The notes: generated by a model from the sequence alone, not told the origin. A stretch of 64,000 nt of DNA from Syngnathus acus (GCF_901709675.1 NC_051100.1:12506286-12570285), one strand, 5' to 3'; counted from the first letter of the stretch, positions 30,497 through 41,769 are shown. A program made the numbers and translations.

Positions 30497-30940
30497 CCGT
30501 ATTGGCCCGAATGTAAGACGACCCCGATTATAAGACGACCCCCTCTTTTTCAAGACTCAAGTTTGAAAAAAGACTTTTTGAACACCAAATTTCATTTTTA
30601 TACAGAAAATAATTACATCTGAAACAAATGATTATAAGAATATATTCGAGAGAAAAAGCATGTTATTTTGCCTCATTCAAATCATGCAAAAACTGTCTAT
30701 CACATCTTAATATCTGAACATTTAAATATGAAAAAAATAAAGTGCAATCACATTCGTAAATGAATGGCTTCTGGTTTTTGAAATGTAAATAAACCAATCT
30801 ACTGTGATAAAACAACTAAATTGCAATAACTGCATTAACCATCAAAGTGAAGTCGCACTGTAACTGAAGTCTTGAAACAAATCTGAATAAGGAAAAACAT
30901 TGCAATGAAATAATGCAAACTGCTACCGCTATTGTTGGGG
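30497..30940. mobile_element. Left part of a further TA-associated repeat
   Basis: Starts CCGTATTGGCCCGAATGTAA and continues with gattataagacgaccccc, typical of a dispersed vertebrate repeat family. No matching right end was found, so it is probably truncated. Confidence 0.6.
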
Positions 30941-31173
30941 AGCCTGAGGACTGTATAGGGGGTTGGCTCGGATGGTTATGCTCTTTTCGTCCCCGGGTGT
31001 CGGTCAGAACACAGGAGGGACGACGTGGTTCAGTTTTGATTGCTTTACTGAATTATTGGCAAAAAATAATAACAAATAACCATAAATGAATACTCTCGGC
31101 AACACACCAAACACAAGTCATCGATCGAGACAACAAAATACATTTGCTGGCGACCGTTAGTCGCTGTGCCGCT

Positions 31174-31867
31174 CAGTGCCGGCTCTACGCAGGGGCAAGA
31201 GGGGGCAACGCCCCCTCAAACAGATGTCCTGCCCCCTCGAATCAAACTTTTAGAAGTGAAAAATCCGCTGATAGAAACACACGTTAATCAGCCCTCTCTC
31301 TTCTCTCATGTCGGTGCAGTGTGTGTCCTCACACAGCCTGCTGTCAGGACTCCGCGCCCCTCCGTAAACATCCAATCACTGTGAGTATGCAAATGAGGCA
31401 AGACGCAGCCAGAGAGTAACAAGTTACAGTCAGCGCGGTAGGAGTTGGAAGAAGCAGTAAAAACTCCACCAAACTCGTCGTAATGACCCGTGATATAACT
31501 AATGATTAACGACAACTCAAATAATAGTTAATATAACATTCATATTATATGTTCCCCCCCCCTGAGAGATTGCCACCTTATTGTGGTCAGGGGGTTTGCG
31601 TGCCTCAGTGAACCTAAGAGCAATACCAGCAGAAGCTTTAATCTTCAGGTGGGACACCCAAGCTGGACAGGTCTTAGTGTAGAGGCCTGACAGAGTGCAA
31701 TCCACTTCTCCAGGTTGAGATCTGGACACACAGCTAACAACTGCCGTGAAGAAAACACTAACAGTGTTATAAATGTGTATAAAAATAAAATAAAATAAAA
31801 AAAAAGAACATGCCCCCTTCACATTTCTGACTGCCCCCTCTTATGTGCATTCCTAGAACCGGCCCTG
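31174..31867. mobile_element. hAT MITE, copy A (without SINE)
   Basis: 694 bp between perfect 8-bp duplications gtgccgct (31,166-31,173 and 31,868-31,875). Termini CAGTGCCGGCTCTA and TAGAACCGGCCCTG. Nearly identical to copy B at 40,151-41,139 except for a SINE. No transposase. Confidence 0.9.
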
Positions 31868-32003
31868 GTGCCGCTGCGTAACGGCTCCTCGTACGATGCG
31901 AGGCAAACTTAAAGGAGCTGTCAATCAAACGGCGCGCACACGAAGCAAACGACATAATGCACAACAGTGGACAGTAGTAACAATGAAATGTATATACTCA
32001 CTC

Positions 32004-32086
32004 ACGCCTGGAGAAAAAAGGTCCTTATTACTTGATCCTCTTGGTGAGTCTCAAATGGACATTAAAAAATGCTGGAATCAACCAGG
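32004..32086 (+). pseudogene. Stray copy of the Ginger protease exon next to the left terminus
   Basis: This 83-bp stretch matches the exon at 37,872-37,960 (shared words ggagaaaaaaggtcctta, cttggtgagtctcaaatgga, cattaaaaaatg) with a few changes and a 1-bp gap. It stops exactly where the terminal repeat begins. Weak similarity continues a few bases into the preceding intron. Confidence 0.85.
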
Positions 32087-33180
32087 TGTGCTAGATTTGG
32101 TTCCCCCGTGAGATTTTGTTCCCCCTGCCGCGGGAGCGCGCACGCCTTATTTGGAAAGCGAAAAACCGATGTCGTACGGCGTCGTACGGCGTCAGCACTA
32201 TGTTGTTTTCAATAAAAACATGAAGAACTCACGTTTGCGTCAGTCAATTTTAATTTTTAGAAAGGATTATTCTCATTTGATGTCTTTAAATTCATCCGCG
32301 TTCTGCCATTGAAGCGGGGTGCATTCAAAGACCAGTCGTACAGACGGAACACTCATTGACTTCACCAAAAAGCAACAATATAATTACGTGAGCTCTTTGC
32401 ATAAACCTCGATGCAAAGAAACTCCTCTTTTTAGGTACAGGCTACAAGGAGTATATATTACAAAGGAGACTTTCTACTTAATTGTGATCATCATTCATCC
32501 ATCCATCCATTTTATTACTCAGGTATTTTCAAAGCAAATTAATATTGTTGCATTTATTAATTTGCTTTAAAATGACAGCGCAATATAATTAAAAGCTGAC
32601 ACTATAGCAATGTCAAACGTGTTCATTTAAGAAAAAGCCACACGTTTTATGATCAAATCTTTCATAACGAGAATGATTTGAGTGAATTGATTTGAATGAA
32701 TAATTGAGAAGAAATTTCAGTTCCGAAGGCTCCTTTTGTCCCAAGGAAAGTGACAGGTGGTGGGGAGGGGGGATAAAAATTGTAACAGGAACTCTCTAAA
32801 AATTGTCAAGCCGTGAAAATGTGTGCCCCCCTCCAATTTTGAGAACGGTGAGTCCTGGACATCGACTGGCTTTTTTTCTATCTTCCCTGGGGTCTGTTCA
32901 GGTTGTGTGGCAAATTTGAACAGAATCCCTCATTCCTAGGCCAAATTACAGGGGGGAACACATCCTCACGGCTGCCCCGTGAGGATATGTCCCCCCCCCC
33001 CCCCTTATTTTCAGAACGGTGAGTGCTGGACTCCAGCTGTTTTTTTTCTGTCTTCCTGGGGGTCAGTTCAGGTAGTGTGGCAAATTTGAACAGGTTCCCT
33101 TATTCCTAGGCCAAATTACAGGGGGGGAACATATCCTCACGGGTGCCCTGTGAGAATATGTTCCCCCCCATTTAAAACGG
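32087..33180. repeat. Left terminal inverted repeat of the Ginger-type element
   Basis: Reverse complement of the right end. Within it a block of about 165 bp (aacggtgagt ... ccaaattacagggggg) is present twice (about 32,840-32,975 and 33,013-33,140) but once on the right. A 9-bp hairpin tcctcacgg / ccgtgagga sits at 32,965-32,989. Confidence 0.9.
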
Positions 33181-33398
33181 TGTATATGTAAATAAATTAT
33201 TTGTGGACTGATAACTATACAATATTGGATGTTAAATAAATAAATAAACAAATAGATAATGTTTTTTTTCCTTTGTTGGTCAAACAATATTGTCTTGAAT
33301 TCAAACTTGTCACCAAAGCACCCATTTTACCCCACCTTGTAAGTGCGCACTTCGTGTCATTTCGCCATTGTTTTCTGACAACAATACGCTGCCGCACA

Positions 33399-35142
33399 AT
33401 GGACCCAACTATTTACCAACAAATTATTGCCTATAAAACAAAACAAGAATACCCAAATGGTATTACGAAGGAGAAGTACGTATTGAGAAGAAAAGCTTCT
33501 TTTTACGACGTTGAGGGTAAGATACACAACGTACATAAATCAAGCAAATTAGATCCAGGGGCACACACCGGGCAAAATAAAACAAGACACAGCATCTCTC
33601 TGAGATATTACTGGCCAGCGATGTCTGTTGACATTAATGAGTGGGTATGTAAACAATACAAAAAGAGTATACTTGTTTGTTCATTTTTTTTAGCCTGCAA
33701 ACATAATGAATGAAACTATTCCTTTGTATCTTTTGCAAACAATTCAAAATCATTATCTAAGATCTTGCCCTTTTTGCATGCATTTATTAACAATGACTAC
33801 TTTTCCACAAAACTTGCCATTGTCAGGTGTCCCAATGCACCGAATGTCAGGCAGCCGGCATATCAATAAAAAGCCCAACAGAGGTCATGCCTATACAGGT
33901 CAGTTAATCCAAATAATGTTCTCTATTTTGACCCAAGGTCTATATAGTATTTTGTATGTGGCATACTTTATATAACTATTTTTCTCAGCAACATCAGTTT
34001 AACACAATTTGTTTTTATAAATATTTATTTATTAGGTGACTCAGCCATTCGAACTCTTGGGGATGGACCTCATTGGCAAACTGGCTCAGACAAAAGATGG
34101 ATACCAATATATTTGCGTGATGGTCAATTATTTCACGAAATGGCCTCAAGCCTATCCATTGAGGTCGAAGTCTGCTGCTGATGTTACCGCCTGTATCCTA
34201 AAATTTGTCTACCAATTTGAGTCGCCAAAAAAGATCTTGACAGATCAAGGCAAAGAATTTGTCAATGCAGTAAGTACAACAGTGTTTGGCAGAAATTATC
34301 TTCATCATAGCTGTCAATACAAGTCCCTGAGGGCATATCTGGCCTGCAACTTTATTTTGTGTGGCCGATGAAAGCAACAAAAGGATGTCGAACTTCATAA
34401 AATAGCTGGAGTAAAATAAAAAAATTAACGTTTCTTACTGCTCATTGTATTTTGTCCGTGTTTTGTGACTCTTGCAGTTGTGGGTGTTGTATTTTCCTTC
34501 TGTGTATTTGTGATGCAAAGCCAGTATAGTGATGATGTTACGCTCACATTCTCAAACACTATTTCACTGCAAAATTGCCCAACTCAATTACTTTTATTCT
34601 TTCCCCTGACAACTGCAGATCAACAAGAGAGTATGTGAAATGCTTGACATAAAAAGAAGCCTTTGCTCACCATGCCGCCCCCAAACTAATGGGTTGGTGG
34701 AAAAATTAAATGGGACAATTCAAAGGTGAGTATACTTCGTTTACCCACATTAATCTTTGACAATTTCTTGTTATGATGTTGCTCGTCAGTTTGTTTTTGT
34801 TTTCAGGGCACTTTCAAAGTAAATAACATGCACTATAAAAACTGTTAGGTCAGAAAAAACACATTTTGGTTTAAAAATTGTTATTGGAGTCATTTATATA
34901 CAATTCTCCAAAATTAATAAAAAAACAACAACACTGTCACCAGCGCAATTTTAAAACTGATTTTGTTTTTTAGAGCTCTGAGCAAAGTGGTTTGTCAGCA
35001 TCCAGAAAGCTGGGATGAATATTTGGATGCAGTTATGTTTGGTCTGCGGACCAAAAAACAAATGACGACAAACTACTCGCCTTACTTTCTAATGTTCGGC
35101 AGAGAGGCACGCTACCCCATTCCAGTGCCAGAACACTACGAG
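33399..35142 (+). CDS. Integrase module (H2C2 finger and DDE core)
   Basis: Exon 1 starts MDPTIYQQIIAY and holds the His pair region (GAHTGQNKTRHSI ... YYWPAM). Exon 2 gives the Cys pair CTECQ. The catalytic residues are Asp in LLGMDLIGKL (near 117), Asp in LTDQGKEF (near 176) and Glu in NGLVEKLNG (near 212). The last two are separated by exactly 35 residues, so the triad is D,D35E. Exon 5 adds SPYFLMFGREARYP, typical of Gypsy-like integrases. Confidence 0.88.
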
Positions 35143-38100
35143 GTAAGATTTTGGCACATCAAGATCCATGATCCATTACAAGGATATACAGTATCATGGA
35201 GACGTTTTTATACGATCAAGGACAATTAGCTTGTTGAATTTGTTTAGTTACATCTTAATTGTAAAACACAAATATAAAACTAAAACTTGTTGACACTTTA
35301 ATCATGACAGCAGTTTTTTTTCCTTTTTCTGAAGGTTGATGGCACTGTGGAGGATGTGGTGGGGATGAAAGTTATGGCACAAGACCATAACGAACAAGAC
35401 CAACTATTTGAGCAAGTTAGAGAGCACATTAGAAAAGCGCAGGAAAAAACAAGGCACCCAAAAACAACCTCAGGGACCACACCAACTGTACACATCGGAG
35501 ATCTTGTTCTAAGACAAAATATCAGGTCTCAACAAAGAAAGGGAGGAAAATTGAACCCCAATTTTTTGGGGCCATACAAAATTGTGGCGATTGAGGGCAA
35601 GACAGCTGACCTCCAGGATGAGAATGGAGCCTTGGTCCCCAAAATAAACATTGACCACCTAAAACCATACAAAGAAAATAAACAAAGAGTGCCTCATAGG
35701 TATGAAAACAAAAAAGGAACTTCCTCCTGGATGACACAGTCACCATCCCCACCAGCCTCAGCTCCTCCAGCCTCTGCTCCTCCAGCCACTGCTCCTCCAG
35801 CCGCAGCTCCTCCAACCACCGCTCCCTCTTCCACTGCTCCACCAGCCGCAGCTCCTCCAAGCACCGCTCCCACTGCCACTGCTCCTCCAGCCTCAGCTCC
35901 TCCAGCCATTGCCGCCTCTGCCACTGCTCCTCCAGCCTCAGCTCCTCCAACCACTGCTCCCTCTCCCACTGCTCCACCAGCCGCAGCTCCTCCAACCACC
36001 GCTCCCTCTTCCACTGCTCCACCAGCCGCAGCTCCTCCAAGCACCGCTCCCACTGCCACTGCTCCTCTAGCCTCAGCTCCTCCAGCCATTGCCCCCTCTG
36101 CCACTGCTCCTCCAGCCTCAGCTCCTCCAACCACCGCTCCCTCTCCCACTGCTCCACCAGCCGCAGCTCCTCCAACCACCGCTCCCTCTCCCACTGCTCC
36201 ACCAGCCGCCGCTCCTCAACCACCGCTCCCTCTCCCACTGCTCCACCAGCCGCAGCTCCTCCAAGCACCGCGCCCACTGCCACTGCTCCTCCAGCCTCAG
36301 CTCCTCCAAGCACCGCTCCCACTGCCACTGCTCCTCCAGCCTCAGCTTCTCCAGCCACTGCCCCCTCTGCCACTGCTCCTTCAGCCACAGCTCCTCCAGC
36401 CACGCCTCCCTTTTCCCCTGCTCTTAATACCGCAACACCACCACGACTGTCTTTGACTTTTAGACAAACGAGGGAAAATGTGGACAAATGTAAGATGTAT
36501 TCATGATAAAACTGTAAACATATTAAAACATACATTATGGATATGTTGTCACGTTCCCACGTCACCTGACTTCCAGCCTAGCCCGACTCATGGAATTGCC
36601 AGCACCTGCTACAGCTCGTTAGGTTCCCTATTTAACCTCTCTGTGTTCTGCCAGTGGTTGTCAGTTCGTCTGATTACCCTGCCCGTGATACTGCTACCTT
36701 TTTGTCCCCGGATCAAACTTTGTAGCCAACTGCTTCCTTGTCCTTCGACCACGCTCCAGATCGCCGCCTGTCCTGACTACTTGCTTGTCCTTCGACCACG
36801 CTCCAGATCGCCGCCTGTCCTGACTACTTGCTCGCCCTTCGACCACGCTCCAGATCGCCGCCTGTTCTGACTACTTGCTCAGCCACGCCAGCCAGACCGC
36901 AGGTCCAGCGTTCTACGTCCCCATTTTCCCTTTTGCCAATAAAGGATCGTGCTGCACTTGGTAGCCCTGTCTCTGTTCCCTGACATATGTGGCACATAGG
37001 TCTTGTACTCACAAAGTGTTTTATAAATGCCACTTGCTGCTATGGAATGAACCACATTTCCAATTGTATTTTGAGGTATTGTTCTGACTTATTTTTGGCA
37101 GACGTTCAAGATGCCTGGAAGGGAAAGCATGTCCATGTTCTCCTATCAAAAATCGGGGCGTACAAATTGTTCTTTTGGGACATTATGAGCGTTAGACCCA
37201 ATTCTGAGCTGGAATCGGAGGTAAAATTATGTTTTCATATCTGAAACTTAGGTTTGTCTTAATTGGCAGCACTGTATTTTTTTTGTGTGGGGGGGGGGGT
37301 AATATTTTCTGTTTCAATTTGTTTGCCGTTTCAATTACAGGTTATAAACGCGTACCTCCTGTTGGTGAACAAACGCAACCAAATCAGCGTGGAAAAGGTT
37401 TCCTATATTGACTCATTTGCAATGACAAATTTATGGAATGGAAAGAGCCAGAGACTCAAGGTGTGTCTGCATTAGTACTGTTTATTGAATTATATCTTGC
37501 AAAATTATCAATGAAGTTAAGAAGTTAAATGTCTTAATATTGTTGTCGGGCCAATTAGTGGCCCAACAACGTTATTAAGACACAACAATTTTATTAAAAA
37601 AACTCAATTGGCATTTTGTTCTTTACGCATTATACTGAAATTATTGACAGACGTATTTTTTTCTTCTGTTTATTTTTAGATCAACCCGGTGGAATACAAA
37701 CTTATTGTTGGCATTGTCAATGAGCATACGCATTGGAAGCTGGCGGTAAAGAAATGTTTTAATGCCACAAGAGGAGTAACATTACAGCAAAAAATATATA
37801 GTTATGTGCAAAATGTTTAATAATTCATGCATATGAATAATAAAACCTCGTTTTTTGTGTTTAAAATATAGGCAATCATGCCAGGAGAAAAAAGGTCCTT
37901 ACTAGTTGATCCTCTTGGTGAGTCTCAAATGGACATTAAAAAATGCCTGGAATCAACCCGGTAAGCACAGCTTCTAAATGTCAGAGTACTATTGTGATAT
38001 CAACATTTAACTGAAGATGTGCGCTTTCTTTTGAAAGTGGACTAGGTTTTTGTTTTTACCAATACAAATTATGTAATTGACGGATAAAACTTGAAATTTG

Positions 38101-38980
38101 TGATAAGATGTACTGGCTCTTATATTTCAGGGCGTTCATGCGCAAGAAAGGGTGCAATGTTTCCAGGTGGACTTGTGGCACTGTGCCCCATCCCAGGCAG
38201 AAAGATTCAACCTCTTGTAGTGTCTTTGCTTTGAAAGTATGCAGGTGATTTACAGACTAGATTTACCAAACTCATATCACTCAATTATGCAAACACCGAA
38301 TCAAACATTACTCAAAACTAAAAAAACAAATTTAGAGTTCATACAACAAAGGACTAAAACTAATTATTGTCTGACAGCAGATTTTTTTGTATGATATATA
38401 GGCTAAAGATGGCAAACATTTAAAGCATTCTTTATGCACTGTAAACATCTGACATTGTCTTTTTCAGTTTGCAGAACATCTTCTTTCAAATGAAGAAATA
38501 GATTTCTCAGCAAAGACACATGATATAAATAGGTACAGGCTGCAAATTGCCACAACGCTTCTATTAGAGACTGGTAAGTAATATGCACCCAAGAGATGTT
38601 ATTGCCACCCAAAGAATGGTCCTGACTGTGCTATCAATGCTTTATACAACTCAGTTAAGTTTTACACAGGGAAGTACTATAGCAATCCTTCTGTCTTTGT
38701 TTTCACAGATGATTTATCTAACTTGTGCTTTTTTTGTGGGGAAGCGACACATGACAGACAACAGATGGGTAATTATGTCAGGTCTTGTTAACTAATGCAT
38801 GTGATGAATATATATTGAATTACACATTCATTGTAAATTATTGTCTGTTCTGTTTTCAACAGTGCGCATTTTTATGTTTTTAACTTCCTAACGTGTAATA
38901 TTTTGAAATGTATGTGTTGCAGGTGGTTCCATCTTGTATGTGTCGGGGAGCCACCAACTGAAGGCTCTTTTTTGTGTACA
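33399..38980 (+). CDS. Integrase-Ulp1 protease-PHD protein of the Ginger-type element
   Basis: Proposed coding exons: 33399-33644, 33827-33898, 34036-34269, 34619-34725, 34974-35142, 35335-36489, 37102-37220, 37341-37460, 37680-37745, 37872-37960, 38131-38236, 38468-38573, 38709-38768 and about 38933-38990. All have AG/GT borders and phases agree through exon 13, with one exception: exon 6 is one base short because of a deletion near 36,216 in its repeat. The last junction to the PHD end is out of phase by one base. About 910 residues: H2C2 finger, DDE integrase, GPY/F, Pro/Ala linker, C48 protease, PHD-like finger. Role: presumably cuts and joins the inverted repeats. The protease may process a polyprotein or act on SUMO-like conjugates (inference). 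Expression and activity are unknown. Confidence 0.8.
35335..36489 (+). CDS. GPY/F module and Pro/Ala repeat linker
   Basis: The exon starts VDGTVEDVVG and contains a basic stretch, GKLNPNFLGPYKIVAIEGKT and ALVPKINIDHLKPY, a GPY/F module as in Gypsy and chromovirus integrases. From about 35,748 it becomes a 15-bp-period repeat (APPAS, APPTT, APPST units) with a higher-order period of about 180 bp. One base is missing near 36,216 (gctcctc-aaccacc against gctcctccaaccacc). Beyond it the original frame reopens and ends FRQTRENVDK before a GTAAG donor. Confidence 0.82.
35748..36420. repeat. Coding minisatellite (Pro/Ala repeat)
   Basis: About 45 copies of a 15-bp unit close to gctcctccagcctca, arranged in larger repeats of about 180 bp (compare 35,800 and 35,980). 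Confidence 0.9.
36547..36985 (+). mobile_element. Solo LTR inside an intron of the Ginger-type gene
   Basis: 439 bp from TGTCACGTTCCCACG to GTTCCCTGACA with a perfect 5-bp target duplication tatgt (36,542-36,546, 36,986-36,990). It has a TATA-like ctatttaac, a polyadenylation signal aataaa (36,939 region), and three copies of a unit of about 48 bp (ccttcgaccacgctccagat) at 36,730-36,875. It lies between exons 6 and 7, so it does not interrupt coding sequence. Confidence 0.9.
37102..38573 (+). CDS. Ulp1/SENP-like (C48) cysteine protease module
   Basis: Reads LESEVINAYLLLV over the exon 7-8 junction (Ulp1 entry helix), EHTHWKLA (His-Trp), LLVDPLG (Asp) and QKDSTSCSVFALKFAEHLL (Cys after Gln). 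His, Asp, Gln and Cys occur in the order of C48 peptidases. All seven exons are open and in phase. Confidence 0.82.
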
Positions 38981-38990
38981 TGTACAGAGA
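38709..38990 (+). CDS. PHD-like zinc finger at the end of the Ginger-type protein
   Basis: Exon 13 holds NLCFFCGEATHDRQQM and the next exon WFHLVCVGEPPTEGSFLCTC, the C-C...H...WFH-C...C-C order of a PHD finger. The two exons do not join in phase by one base, so either the splice differs or a base was lost. Confidence 0.6.
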
Positions 38991-40150
38991 TTAAATGCTA
39001 AATATGTGACTCTTGCTTGAAGAAAATTTTGCTGTTTTTTTATGTCTTAATAAAGTTTAAAGTTATTATTTATGTATGTTATATGATTAAGAAACAAAGT
39101 TGTTTGACCAAAATAAGGACAACGAAATTGATAAAGTGCAGTAATAAAGGTATCACTGCACAAATCATTTCTTTATTTTTTCTTCTCTGTTATTATTAAG
39201 TTCGAACTGCACAATGCATTCAATAATTTCTTCACTATGAGTACTCAGTCATACAACAGTTAAAAGGAACATTTGTAACCCTCTTCTAAAATATGTATTG
39301 GTTTAGCTTTTCAAACATGTAAATCGAAGTGCACCTCATTTATTAAACACACACACATATACACCGTTTTGTATTCCCCCCTGTAATTTGGCCTAGGAAT
39401 GAGGGAACCTGTTCAAATTTGCCACACAACCTGAACAGACCCCCAGGAAGACAGAAAAAAAGCCAGTCGATGTCCAGGACTCACTGTTCTCAAAATGGGA
39501 CGGGGGCACAAATTCTCATGGGTTGACATTTTTTATAGAGTTCCTGTTACAATTCTTATCCCCCCTCCCCACCACCTGTCACTTTGCTCGCGACAAAAGG
39601 AGCCTTCAGAATTGAAATTTCTTCTCAATTATTCATTCAAATCAATTCACTCAAATCATTCTCGTTATGAAAGATTTGATCACAAAACGTGTGTGGCTTT
39701 TTCTTAAATGAACGCGTTTGACATTGCTATAGGGTCAGCTTTTAATCACATTATATTATATTGTCATTTTAAAGCAAATTGATAAATGCAACAATATTAA
39801 TTTGCTTTGAAAATACCTGAGTAATAAAATGGATGGATAAATGATAATCACAATTAAGTATAAAGTCTCCTTTGTAATATATACTCCTTGTAGCATGTAA
39901 TGGTACCCAAAAAGAGGAGTTTCTTTTTATCGAGGTTTATGCAAAGAGCTCACGTAATTATATCTTTGCTTTTTGGTGAAGTGTATGAATGTTCCGTCTG
40001 TAAGACTGTTCTTTGAATGCACCCCACTTCAACGGCAGAGCGCAAATGAACCTAAAGACATCAAATGAGAATAATCCTTTCCAAAAATTAAAATTGACTG
40101 ACGCAAACGTGAGTTCTTCATGTTTTTATTGAAAACAACATAGTGCTGAC

Positions 40151-41139
40151 CGGGGCCGGCTCTACGCAGGGGCAAGAGGGGGCAACGCCCCCTCAAACAG
40201 ATGTCCTGCCCCCTCGAATCAAACTTTTAGAAGTGAAAAATCCGCTGATAGAAACACACGTTAATCAGCCCCCTCTCTTCTCTCATGTCGGTGCAGTGTG
40301 TGTCCTCCCTCACACAGCCTGCTGTCAGGACTCCGCGCCCCTCCGTAAACATCCAATCACTGAGTATGCAAATGACGCAAGACGCAGCCAGAGAGTCAAG
40401 TTACAGTCAGCGCGGTAGGAGTTGGAAGAAGCAGTAAAAACTCCACCAAACTCGTCGTAATGCCCCGTGATATAACTAATGATTAACAACAACTCACAGC
40501 TCAGTGGCCTAGTGGTAGAGTGTCCGCCCTGAGACTGGAAGGTTGTGGGTTCAAACCCCGGCCGGGTCATACCAAAGACTATAAAAATGGGACCCATTGC
40601 CTCCCTGCTTGGCACTCAGCATTAAGGGTTGGAATTGGGGGGTTAGATCACCAAATGATTCCCGAGTGCGGCGCCGCTGCTGCTCATTGCTCCCCTCTCC
40701 CCCAGGGGATGGATCAAAATCACACGGGGATGGGTCAAATGCAGAGGACAAATTTCACCACACCCAGATGTGTGTGTGACGATCATTGGGACTTTAACTT
40801 TAACTTTTTAAATAATAGTTAATATAACATTCATATTATATGTTCCCCCCCCTGAGAGATTTCCACCTTATTGTGGTCAGGGGGTTTGCGAGCCTCAGTG
40901 ACCCTAAGAGCTATACCAGCAGAAGCTTTAATCTTCAGGTGGGACACCCAAGCTGGACAGGTCTTAGTGTAGAGGCCTGACGGAGTGCAATCCACTTCTC
41001 CAGGTTGAGATCTGGACACACAGCTAACAACTGCCGTGAAGAAAACACTAACAGTGTTAAAAATGTGTAAAACAAAAAAACATTCCCCCTTCACATTTCT
41101 GACTGCCCCCTCTTATGTGCATTCCTAGAACCGGCCCTG
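40151..41139. mobile_element. hAT MITE, copy B (with SINE) in the right Ginger terminal repeat
   Basis: 989 bp between perfect 8-bp duplications gtgctgac (40,143-40,150, 41,140-41,147). Termini CGGGGCCGGCTCTA and TAGAACCGGCCCTG. Same body as copy A plus about 310 bp of SINE. Confidence 0.92.
40497..40809 (+). mobile_element. tRNA-derived SINE
   Basis: The head agctcagtggcctagtggta and ggttcaaaccccggcc give RNA polymerase III A and B boxes. The body continues to gatcattgggactttaac and ends in a ctttaac / ttttt tail. The matching position in copy A reads straight through (caactcaaataatag), proving insertion. Confidence 0.88.
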
Positions 41140-41769
41140 GTGCTGACGCCGTACGGCATCGGGTTTTCGCTTTCCAAACAAGGCGTGCGCGCTCCCGCAG
41201 CAGGGGGAATAAAATCTCACGGGGAAACCAAATCCAGCACACCGCCGTGCGCGTCTCGGCACCGCCAGGCTCCGATGGAAATGAAAAGACGTCGGATTTA
41301 GCTCCGACGCGCGCGCGCGCACTCGCTTGCGACGCGTGTATACATTCCACGGCGAGAACACTTATGCAACCCGAGCTAGACAAAACATAAAGCCGGCGCG
41401 GGAAGTTGTTGGCGGTGCCCTTCCTTACTCTATGTATGGCGACCATACAATAATGATATTATTGCTGTATGACGTCACAGTGAGTCAAATACTATGACAA
41501 TGACTATGATTATGATGAAGGCAGCCCGCGCTCTGCTTTTCTTTTCCTCACTATGACGTCATACAGCAATAACATCATTTTTTCCGATCGAGAAGTCATG
41601 TAGCGCGCCATCATTTGGCAGCTAATGTGCTTTGACTTGCGAGCGGCTACTTGACATTTCAAGATTTCAGACGGCTGTGCTAAGTCATGTCGATTTAAAA
41701 CGAGTTCAAGAGCTGAGCGAGCTAATTATGCCTCCAAAGAAAGCAAGTGGGAGCAGTAAAGCCTCCTAA

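Larger units (their letters stand above)
32087..41241 (+). mobile_element. Ginger-type DNA transposon with long terminal inverted repeats
   Basis: Ends TGTGCTAGATTTGG (left) and CCAAATCCAGCACA (right). The inverted repeats run from 32,087 to about 33,180 and from about 39,357 to 41,241, the right one enlarged by a hAT insertion at 40,151. The element is about 8.2 kb without that insertion. It carries one intron-rich plus-strand gene for an integrase-protease-PHD protein. Flanking tetramers are cagg and ccgc, each one change from CCGG. Ginger elements are cut-and-paste transposons whose integrase is related to that of Gypsy LTR elements. Family assignment is by domain content and termini only. 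Confidence 0.85.
39357..41241. repeat. Right terminal inverted repeat of the Ginger-type element
   Basis: Inverted match to 32,087-33,180, including the tgacagg / cctgtca region and gaactcacgtttgcgtcagt. It is interrupted by the hAT copy B with duplicated gtgctgac. Confidence 0.9.

Noticed and set aside
35748-36420. Regular repeats considered as a CRISPR array
   Set aside because: Units are contiguous 15-bp coding repeats without spacers, in a vertebrate genome.
35522-36565. Minus-strand frames rich in Glu-Glu-Leu-Arg over the Pro/Ala repeat
   Set aside because: Shadow of the coding minisatellite of the Ginger-type gene, whose plus-strand phase agrees with its neighbours.
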